Positions 7,372 to 13,445 of a DNA stretch of 20,052 nt are shown piece by piece (position 1 is the stretch's first letter; the number at the start of each line of letters is the position of its first letter). The stretch is from Paracoccaceae bacterium (GTDB taxonomy: Bacteria; Pseudomonadota; Alphaproteobacteria; Rhodobacterales; Rhodobacteraceae): NCBI GenBank assembly GCA_011525185.1, contig WTIQ01000147.1, positions 1 through 20,052 on the forward strand. The letters run 5' to 3'. The notes beneath the pieces were generated by a model that was given only the letters and a program-made list of their open reading frames with translations, made no database searches and was not told the origin of the DNA. Made by a program: the position numbers and the translations under genes.

Positions 7372-8154
7372 TCAATTGGATTGCACGGCGCGGCCCAAGT
7401 CGGCGGGTTCGATCTGGCGTGTAAAAGCAAGGATTTCATCGAGTTCGTCTAGTGTCAATTTTATCGGCGTGATCGCAGGCGGTGAGCCTGCAGGAAAGGG
7501 TGGGGTTACCTCTTCGATTTGGGTGAATGAGGGATGTGGGTTCAGAGTGTAAAAGGCCTCAAAGCGATATTCCCAATCTTGAAATGTCCGTAGCGCCCCA
7601 AAAGAGGGTGTCGAGCCAATTGTCTTTTTACGATTGCTTTCATCAATCGCATGACATCGTCCACAATTTTTCATTGCCAAGCTTTTGCCAAGGTTCGTAT
7701 CTCTTTCAGTCGCAGTCGCACGTTTTGCAACAACAGAAATGACATTTGTTGAAAAGGGACCTCCAGCTTTTGGGGAAAACCCTTCGATAGCCCTTTTACC
7801 AATCGCGGACAAAAGCCAATCTTCAAATATCTTTAAATACCCATTTGGATCCTCTCCAGTAACACGCAAATGCCAAATCTCCTCGTTTTGTTTAAATACA
7901 GGCAACCCTGAAGGATCTAATTGAAAGGCCATATTACCAGTTTCGGGGGCTCTCGTTACCGTGACGCGAATATTATGCTTGAGGGAAAATCGCGGTAGGA
8001 TATGTTTTAAAAGGCCCGTTTCAATCAAAGAGTCAGGCGCAGAAATTGAAATTCTCTTGTCTTGTGCAAAAACAGGATGGAAACTACCCCAAACCCCTGT
8101 GACAACGAGCATCACGAAAAGCGCAATTATTGTCTTGTAAATCCAGCTTATCAA
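7372..8154 (-). CDS. Exported c-type cytochrome with a TupA-like (tungstate-binding protein) N-terminal part
   Basis: 260 residues starting at TTG (8154); no ATG is available before the signal peptide and a stop lies just upstream. Residues 1-30 form a Sec signal ending VFA-Q. Cys164-x2-Cys167-His168 is a single haem c site, and TLDELDEILAFTRQI near the end fits the C-terminal helix of class I cytochromes. No methionine follows the haem site; where relatives often have a HPxM-type sixth ligand this one reads NPHPSF (205-210), so His207 or nothing may bind the iron. Residues 35-70 (ISAPDSLIETGLLKHILP...) and 104-137 (the FEDWLLSAIGKRAIEGF block) recall the first and last parts of tungstate/molybdate binding proteins of the TupA type, with the middle missing. 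Divergent from the DUF6494 operon with 62 bases between the two starts. Role unknown; probably a periplasmic partner of FDH. Confidence 0.82.
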   Translation of the reverse strand: MISWIYKTIIALFVMLVVTGVWGSFHPVFAQDKRISISAPDSLIETGLLKHILPRFSLKHNIRVTVTRAPETGNMAFQLDPSGLPVFKQNEEIWHLRVTGEDPNGYLKIFEDWLLSAIGKRAIEGFSPKAGGPFSTNVISVVAKRATATERDTNLGKSLAMKNCGRCHAIDESNRKKTIGSTPSFGALRTFQDWEYRFEAFYTLNPHPSFTQIEEVTPPFPAGSPPAITPIKLTLDELDEILAFTRQIEPADLGRAVQSN

Positions 8155-8216
8155 CGCTTTCTTTGCCCTGTCCTTAATTTAAACTATCTGAACTCTAACA
8201 CAATTTGGAGCAAATG

Positions 8217-8405
8217 ATGAGCGAAGATTTTAACATGTCAATGAGGAAGTTCCTCAAACAAGTCGGGGTAACCTCCCAGCAAGCAATTGAAAATGCGCTT
8301 AGAAATGCGCCAGACAGTGAGGGTAAAAGCTATGAGGCAAAGGTCGTTTTGACAATAGAAGAGCTTGGTCTTGAGCATGTTGTCACTGGCAAAATAGAAG
8401 GGTGA
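8217..8405 (+). CDS. DUF6494 family small protein
   Basis: A 62-residue cytoplasmic protein recognised by FNMSMRKFLKQVGVTSQQAI near its start and LTIEELGLEHVVTGKI near its end, the pattern of the DUF6494 family. I choose the ATG at 8217 because GGAG at 8207-8210 is 6 bases upstream; the frame is open to a TTG at 8205 and a second ATG at 8214. Predicted helical start and a beta hairpin at the end. It is the first gene of the operon running through Mrp, the ligase-fold protein and DUF6505. Function unknown. Confidence 0.82.
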   Translation: MSEDFNMSMRKFLKQVGVTSQQAIENALRNAPDSEGKSYEAKVVLTIEELGLEHVVTGKIEG

Positions 8406-8411
8406 GGTGAA

Positions 8412-9476
8412 GTGGCCCTAAGTCGTGAGAGTGTTTTAGCTGCCTTAAAAGCAATACCTGATCCTGTCTCAGGTAAGGATATTCATTCAGCGGGTCTGGT
8501 GCGCGCTCTTAATGTGGAAAGCACAGCGGTGCGTTTCGTACTTGAAATTGTCCCATCAAAGGCATCGGAGTACGAAACGGTGCGTGCTGCGGCAGAGCAG
8601 GCTGTTCTTGCCCTAGAGGGCTGTGAAAGCGCTTCTGTGGTCCTGACTGCGCATGAAGACAAAAAACCACCAGACCTGAAACCCAGCAAGAAACCTGTTC
8701 AAAAAGGTCCCGAGCGCATTCTAGGTGTTGAGCACGTGATCGCTGTTGCGTCGGGTAAAGGCGGCGTAGGCAAATCAACAGTTTCCGCCAATATCGCCTG
8801 TGCGCTCGCCGCAGCTGGCAAGCGGGTTGGCCTACTTGATGCGGATGTCTATGGCCCCTCTCAACCGCGCATGTTGGGCGTGTCAGGACGTCCGTCAAGC
8901 CCAGATGGAAAAACTATCCTACCATTGCGCAATCATGGTGTTACCATGATGTCTCTGGGTTTGATGACAAACGAAGATCAGGCCGTAGTTTGGCGTGGAC
9001 CTATGCTCATGGGAGCCTTGCAGCAAATGTTGATGCAGGTGCAATGGGGCGCATTGGATGTGTTAATCGTCGATCTCCCGCCAGGTACAGGTGATGTGCA
9101 ATTAAGTCTTGCACAAAAGACCCATCTCACAGGTGCCGTTGTGGTCAGCACACCCCAAGATATTGCCTTGCTTGACGCCCGCAAAGGCATCGATATGTTC
9201 AAACAATTAAAGACGCCCCTTCTGGGGATGATCGAAAATATGTCAACGCATGTCTGCTCAAACTGCGGGCATGAAGAACATGTCTTTGGGCATGGCGGTG
9301 TCGCTGCTGAGGCCGAAAAACTAGGTGTTCCTTTGTTGGCTGAAATTCCGCTAAGCCTTGATATTCGCGTCGCATCTGATGGCGGGGTGCCGATTGTGGT
9401 CAGTCAGCCAGGGAGCGCGCAGGCAAAAGCCTTTCACCAAGCGGCGGCGGCACTGATTGAGAAGGTTCTCGCGTGA
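8412..9476 (+). CDS. mrp: Mrp/NBP35 (ApbC) family Fe-S cluster carrier ATPase
   Basis: A 354-residue cytoplasmic P-loop ATPase that, in the family, holds a 4Fe-4S cluster at a dimer interface and passes it to target proteins. Residues about 1-85 are a MIP18/DUF59-like domain; the deviant Walker A GKGGVGKST is at 115-123, followed by DADVYGPSQPRMLG, and the cluster-binding CSNCG has Cys282 and Cys285. Length is normal. It begins with GTG at 8412 behind GAGG. It lies 6 bases after DUF6494, and its stop overlaps the GTG of the next gene (GTGA, 9473-9476). The setting next to FDH genes suggests it may serve Fe-S loading of FDH or of the large Fe-S protein; it could equally be the general housekeeping Mrp of this organism. 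Confidence 0.95.
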   Translation: MALSRESVLAALKAIPDPVSGKDIHSAGLVRALNVESTAVRFVLEIVPSKASEYETVRAAAEQAVLALEGCESASVVLTAHEDKKPPDLKPSKKPVQKGPERILGVEHVIAVASGKGGVGKSTVSANIACALAAAGKRVGLLDADVYGPSQPRMLGVSGRPSSPDGKTILPLRNHGVTMMSLGLMTNEDQAVVWRGPMLMGALQQMLMQVQWGALDVLIVDLPPGTGDVQLSLAQKTHLTGAVVVSTPQDIALLDARKGIDMFKQLKTPLLGMIENMSTHVCSNCGHEEHVFGHGGVAAEAEKLGVPLLAEIPLSLDIRVASDGGVPIVVSQPGSAQAKAFHQAAAALIEKVLA

Positions 9477-10183
9477 GTATAGAGCCGACTTTTCCACCCT
9501 TGCTAAACGGAGTAAAATGCGAAGTAGGCCAAGCGCCATTCGACAAAGCATTGATGATGGCCGCGCAGGGCTGTGATGCGGGGACCATTGTGTATCAAGT
9601 GAGCGCCAAAACGCTCGCCGCTGGCTTGGTCTTTGCCCCTGATGTCCAATTGCTGAAAAGTGTTGCGATGCTTCCACTATGTGGTGTTGGGTTTCAAAAT
9701 GCGCTTGGGGCTTTGGCTCCGCCCGAAGTTGCGGTTCACTTGGAATGGAACGGCCAAATCCGCATCAATGCAGCCAAATGTGGCCACTTAAAAATGGCCG
9801 CCTCAACGCACGATCCAGAAGAAATCCCTGATTGGCTTGTCATTGGGCTAGAACTACCGCTCTGGCTTGAGACAGATGCCCCAGGTCAAACACCTGATCA
9901 GACCTCTCTTTATGAGGAGGGCTGTGCGGAGGTGGATGCCGTGAATCTCCTTGAAAGTTGGTCACGCCATTCGCTGGTGTGGATCAACACATGGGAAGAA
10001 GAAGGCGTAGAGAGCCTCCATCGCGAGTGGCGCGGGCTCGCCTATAATATGGGTGAGGACATCATGCATGATGGTATTTCTGGAAATTTCATGGGTGTTG
10101 ATGAGGATTTTGGGCTCCTACTGCGGACATCCGAAAAGACGCATCTCTTCCCACTTACAGAGCTGATCGGGAGCACCGCATGA
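9473..10183 (+). CDS. Biotin/lipoate protein ligase-fold protein, apparently degenerate
   Basis: A 236-residue soluble protein. The stretch APPEVAVHLEWNGQ (residues 82-95) followed by AAKCGHL (101-106) corresponds to the KWPNDL...K-x-GI core of biotin protein ligases, and WLVIGLELPL follows where ligases have their GIGIN strand. The GRGRxG nucleotide loop expected upstream is not present; that region reads GLVFAPDVQLLKS. This fits the biotin/lipoate A/B ligase-like family seen with DUF6505 in Rhodobacteraceae FDH regions. GTG start overlapping the Mrp stop, and ATGA overlap with the DUF6505 gene: both indicate translational coupling. Because the active-site loop is lost, a binding or scaffold role is as likely as ligase activity. 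Confidence 0.78.
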   Translation: MSIEPTFPPLLNGVKCEVGQAPFDKALMMAAQGCDAGTIVYQVSAKTLAAGLVFAPDVQLLKSVAMLPLCGVGFQNALGALAPPEVAVHLEWNGQIRINAAKCGHLKMAASTHDPEEIPDWLVIGLELPLWLETDAPGQTPDQTSLYEEGCAEVDAVNLLESWSRHSLVWINTWEEEGVESLHREWRGLAYNMGEDIMHDGISGNFMGVDEDFGLLLRTSEKTHLFPLTELIGSTA

Positions 10184-10662
10184 ACCTTGCACGCGCCATA
10201 CATTTTGACGAGAGCGATCAACGAATTTTTCATTCCCCTGCACAAACTGGAGAGTGGTGCATTTCGGGCGGGTTTGAATTTTCGGATTGGACAGAAGCTG
10301 ATTTAGAAGGCAAAGCGAGACAGGCGTTTTCAAATGGCTGGCTTGGATTATCGACCTTTGGGCGGGTCACATTCGTCGCTGTAACGCAAATTGAACAAAG
10401 CGAGGTCGACGCACTCACCCATGCTTTATCAGACCATTTCGTAACCTATTACGGCGCCCCAAGCCTTGAGGCTGCAAAAACAGTTGCCTATCAAGAAATA
10501 ATGCAAATGGCCGATCTCTGTGACGAGCATGATCCTAATACACTCTTAACGGTTGCTCGGGAGTTGGGAGAGGCTGGCGTCCATGAAAGCTATCGTGTCA
10601 TTTCCCCTCAAGATGCGGGTCTAGATCAATTTGCAATACACGGTTCAATTGAGGACGAATAA
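10180..10662 (+). CDS. DUF6505 family protein
   Basis: A 160-residue soluble protein without signal peptide, membrane segment or metal motif. Recognised as DUF6505 by its opening (ARAIHFDESDQRIFHSPAQ), the block EWCISGGFEF-like region, and its place immediately after the ligase-fold gene with a 4-base ATGA overlap. The family is uncharacterised. The steady linkage of the two genes suggests that their products work together, probably on FDH assembly; that is inference from context. Confidence 0.78.
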   Translation: MNLARAIHFDESDQRIFHSPAQTGEWCISGGFEFSDWTEADLEGKARQAFSNGWLGLSTFGRVTFVAVTQIEQSEVDALTHALSDHFVTYYGAPSLEAAKTVAYQEIMQMADLCDEHDPNTLLTVARELGEAGVHESYRVISPQDAGLDQFAIHGSIEDE

Positions 10663-10900
10663 CAGGTTGGCTCGCTAAGTAGAGGGTGAAAAGTACTGAT
10701 ACACCGCTTCATTTTTGATGCATATCACCTGTCCTACAAACGCCTTTCCATCGTGCAAGATTATCAATGGTGACATGATCATTATTATTGGATATGAGCC
10801 ATTTACGAGTATACGGCAGCCTAAAAGACTGACCATTTTCAAGTCCTCTGGGACTCGCCGTATCAAAACACCAACGGCATAGAATACGTCCACAAAACCC
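10663..10900. other. Intergenic region before the polysaccharide genes
   Basis: 238 bases between the DUF6505 stop and the glycosyltransferase start. A 75-codon open frame on the minus strand (10675-10902) and a 54-codon one on the plus strand (from the ATG near 10719) match nothing I know and have no ribosome site that I trust. Probably promoter and leader DNA for the glycosyltransferase. Confidence 0.4.
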
Positions 10901-11695
10901 ATGACGTCACTTATTTATCAATACTGGAAGGGATCACGTCCTGAATATAGCTATGCCTCCGAGGAGGCATTTCGAAACTACGCAGATTCAATCAAGGCGG
11001 ATTATCATCTAGGAAATGGACAGATTAATCTGAGATGTTTGCATAAAAGATACTTCGCAGCGCTGCTCCCTGTTTTAAAGCCTGACTTCGACAAATATGA
11101 CTCGATCCTCTACGTTGATATGGACGTCATGCCCGCCCCAGATCTTAAACAAAATATTTTTGACCTAGCTGAAGGTCATATCATGATGTCTGAGGAGGTT
11201 TGTCAGCCAGAATTGCGAACAAATATGCAGGGCAAGATCAACTCAACGAACGACATAAAATGGGCAAATATTGTCGAACAGACTTGGGCGAAAAGACCGT
11301 TGGAAGATCATTTGAAACGTCCACGTGTCTTTAACTCAGGTGTGGTGCTTTATACACGAGAAGGTATTGCCGCAATAAGAAACAAGTTTCCAAGCATTTT
11401 GCGGTATCAAATCGCCATGAAGCTCAGGCGTCTGCCCAAGTTTTATAGCTTTGATCAAAACTATTTGAATGCTTTCATTAATTTAGACAGGATAGATTTT
11501 AGACCCCTCGCAGAAAAATGGAATAGTCAACTTCTTCAGTATTTTGACGGTGCTGGACGGTCACATATTCTGGATCGCAGAGAGACTGATACATGTTTTA
11601 CCCATGTCCAGCCTGGCGCGATTAAAAAAAGCCTCACGCAACAAGATATGAAGGACATAACTTTGGGAACATACGATCTCGATGCAAACCTTTGA
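10901..11695 (+). CDS. GT8-type glycosyltransferase
   Basis: A 264-residue cytoplasmic glycosyltransferase with a GT-A fold. The metal/sugar-nucleotide motif is DMD at residues 73-75 in SILYVDMDVMPAP, and RVFNSGVVLYTREG matches the FNxG block of family 8. The C-terminal part (SFDQNYLNAFI and WNSQL) also fits GT8. No strong Shine-Dalgarno is visible before the ATG at 10901. The acceptor is unknown; the next gene, an O-antigen ligase-like protein, suggests lipopolysaccharide or capsule synthesis. The base composition is more AT-rich than the FDH genes before it. Confidence 0.85.
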   Translation: MTSLIYQYWKGSRPEYSYASEEAFRNYADSIKADYHLGNGQINLRCLHKRYFAALLPVLKPDFDKYDSILYVDMDVMPAPDLKQNIFDLAEGHIMMSEEVCQPELRTNMQGKINSTNDIKWANIVEQTWAKRPLEDHLKRPRVFNSGVVLYTREGIAAIRNKFPSILRYQIAMKLRRLPKFYSFDQNYLNAFINLDRIDFRPLAEKWNSQLLQYFDGAGRSHILDRRETDTCFTHVQPGAIKKSLTQQDMKDITLGTYDLDANL

Positions 11696-11709
11696 GCTAA
11701 ATAGGTGGG

Positions 11710-11728
11710 CAAATTTACTATAAATTTG
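11710..11728 (+). terminator. Weak hairpin after the glycosyltransferase
   Basis: CAAATTT and AAATTTG flank a 5-base loop 14 bases after the stop codon and are followed by a short T-rich stretch. It is short and AT-only in most of the stem, so termination here is uncertain. Confidence 0.28.
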
Positions 11729-11798
11729 TTTGTGATGCAGCGCAGAGAACGGATTGTCTTTTCCACCTCATGCCGATAGTAGGCTATCAGCACGCTGA

Positions 11799-13025
11799 GT
11801 GAAAATCATGGACGGAGGGAAAGTGATTTTACGGCAAGTCCCCGAACATTTGTGGCATTACATAGCGCTGCTCGGCTTTGGCTTGATCCCATTTTTCTGG
11901 GACTATGCGTTTTGGTTTATCGTATGCTCATGCTTTTTTGGAATTTTTCAAAATTTCCATCAAATTTCGCGCACCAATTTAATTTTTGAGCTGAAAAAAG
12001 ACATTTTTGTCATCGCCTTCCTTACCTATTTTTTTGTCAACACCCTAGTCTTCCTGCTCCAGGCTAACAGTTTCGAAATCCGCCATCTCGAACCTTGGTT
12101 TGTTGGTCTTTTGATGGTCATTTTTTGGGCTACTGTGCGCTGCATCAAAACGGAGATTACGTATCATCATGCTGCTCTGAGTGTGGCAGTAGGGCTTTTC
12201 ATTTCAGCGATTTTGCTACTTGCGCAACGAACAGGTTTTGTTTTTGATCTAGAGGCACGGGTGTCTGGCTTGACCACGGGTGCATTGGTTGTAGGTTTAT
12301 TTTACGGCCTAGCTGCGGGGTGGTGTGCTTCGCTTTTGTATATGAATAAAGCGCGCTATTCGCCACCATTGGGCGTGTGTCTTCTCTTGCTGGCATTTAT
12401 CTGCGCAACCTATTTCACAGCGTCGCGGACGCAGTCTCTTTTTACATTTATTGGCCTCGCTTATTTTATCTCTTGGTATATCTGGAGGACTAAGAAATTT
12501 ATCCTCATCATTTATGCTATACTCCTTTTGATCGCGGCGCCGAGTGTCGTCTTTCTTATTGAGAGCTACACTGGTGGTAGCTCTTTCATGCGCGTGTTCT
12601 CAGCCCTAAAAGATATTTTCGCTGACGGTGCACCACAGGACTCTTCATCGAATCATCGATTTGTAATGTGGAGCAAAGCTATAGAATTGATCAAGCAGAG
12701 CCCCATGTTCGGCTATGGGACCTTTAATGAGAGACCACTGATAGACCATAATAATTGGTATTCTCATAACCAGTATTTGTCATGGCTGGTGTCAGGCGGG
12801 ATAGTTGGATTGTTACTTGGACTTTCAGCACTGTTTTTTGGCTACCACCAATTTCCCTTAGGTAGGCGCAAAGGCCTTAATATTAAGATTGTCATGTTGA
12901 TTTATTTTGCGGCCCCACAACTCACCAACAGTGACTTGACCTCTACGTCGGTTCTACACCACTTTCTGGCCTTTTTGTCGCTGCTCAAATATGATTTCGA
13001 AGACCCTGATAAACCCCGCGGCTAA
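11799..13025 (+). CDS. O-antigen ligase/polymerase-like membrane protein
   Basis: About 408 residues with roughly ten hydrophobic segments spread through the chain and a larger hydrophilic loop at about residues 260-325. That loop contains NHRFVMWSKAIELIKQSP followed by MFGYGTF and NWYSHNQYLSWLVSGG, the Wzy_C/WaaL-type pattern (PF04932) with the conserved His before the last membrane spans. Such inner-membrane proteins ligate or polymerise lipid-linked glycans at the periplasmic face. Start is unclear: GTG at 11799, ATG at 11808 or GTG at 11823; the last has GGAGGG only four bases upstream. Companion of the GT8 gene 103 bases upstream. Composition is strongly AT-rich at the 5' end. Confidence 0.85.
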   Translation: MKIMDGGKVILRQVPEHLWHYIALLGFGLIPFFWDYAFWFIVCSCFFGIFQNFHQISRTNLIFELKKDIFVIAFLTYFFVNTLVFLLQANSFEIRHLEPWFVGLLMVIFWATVRCIKTEITYHHAALSVAVGLFISAILLLAQRTGFVFDLEARVSGLTTGALVVGLFYGLAAGWCASLLYMNKARYSPPLGVCLLLLAFICATYFTASRTQSLFTFIGLAYFISWYIWRTKKFILIIYAILLLIAAPSVVFLIESYTGGSSFMRVFSALKDIFADGAPQDSSSNHRFVMWSKAIELIKQSPMFGYGTFNERPLIDHNNWYSHNQYLSWLVSGGIVGLLLGLSALFFGYHQFPLGRRKGLNIKIVMLIYFAAPQLTNSDLTSTSVLHHFLAFLSLLKYDFEDPDKPRG

Positions 13026-13243
13026 AGCCGTTTCAGTTGGTTGTGAATTTGCGGCACTCATAGCAGAAACGGAAAACGCGTTTTTGACATCAAGCGACCG
13101 TTTCCACACCAGTCTAAGGGGCTGGTGGCAGGTCTACAAAACACAATAGTATTTGGGACCTGAGAGTAATTTCAAAGCTCTTATCACGCAGGCAAAATAA
13201 GATCAGCTATTAATGATCAGAAGGGCGAGGGCCATATTTCATC

Positions 13244-13378
13244 TCATTTGGGAAGATCTTTTAGGATAAGCGCCGCCAACTCCTCTGAAGGATTGGACTC
13301 CAGATAATACCCAAGCAGTGCACCGTTTTTATCCACCAGATAAACATAGCTCGTATGGTTTGTTTTAAGCTTAAAATT
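13244..13378 (-). pseudogene. 3' remnant of a SCO1/SenC (PrrC)-like gene
   Basis: Minus-strand frame of 44 codons between stops, without a credible start. It reads HTSYVYLVDKNGALLGYYL followed by a SEELAALIL helix and ends LPK-stop. This matches the C-terminus of SCO1/SenC copper chaperones, where a conserved His precedes a beta strand, a D-x-x-G turn and a final helix. The thioredoxin-fold body with the CxxxC motif is absent; the frame stops at 13379-13381, right where the AT-rich promoter of the next operon begins. A broken copy, probably left by a deletion or rearrangement. Another thioredoxin-like family is possible. Confidence 0.55.
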
Positions 13379-13384
13379 TTATAT

Positions 13385-13413
13385 TTGAAATATTTAGTTA
13401 TTAATGGTATACA
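13385..13413 (+). promoter_or_regulatory. Sigma70-like promoter of the aromatic-CoA operon
   Basis: TTGAAA (13385-13390), a 17-base spacer, then TATACA (13408-13413), in a very AT-rich stretch, 32 bases before the chosen start. The -35 box is inside the palindrome ATATTTGAAATAT (13381-13393), a possible operator for the MarR protein encoded in the operon. Confidence 0.55.
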
Positions 13414-13445
13414 AGAGTTGATCTATTAAAAATATGGAGCATGAC

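Larger units (their letters stand above)
13026..13433. other. Non-coding stretch with a gene remnant, palindromes and a promoter
   Basis: About 410 bases with no intact gene. It holds an AAAACGCGTTTT palindrome (13073-13084), the SCO-like remnant (13244-13378), a TTTTAAGCTTAAAA palindrome (13363-13376) and the promoter of the aromatic operon (13385-13413). CCGTTTC/GAAACGG at about 13028-13072 can pair across a 37-base gap but is a poor terminator. Confidence 0.55.

Noticed and set aside
7255..7452. 65-codon plus-strand open frame between the hairpins and the cytochrome gene
   Set aside because: It overlaps the end of the cytochrome gene on the other strand and matches no family.
10675..10902. 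75-codon minus-strand open frame whose ATG overlaps the glycosyltransferase start
   Set aside because: No recognisable family, no Shine-Dalgarno and irregular codon use; likely chance in intergenic DNA.
13027..13149. Short plus-strand open frame after the ligase-like gene that could be a protein fragment
   Set aside because: About 40 codons, overlapping the previous gene upstream in another frame, without similarity that I can name.
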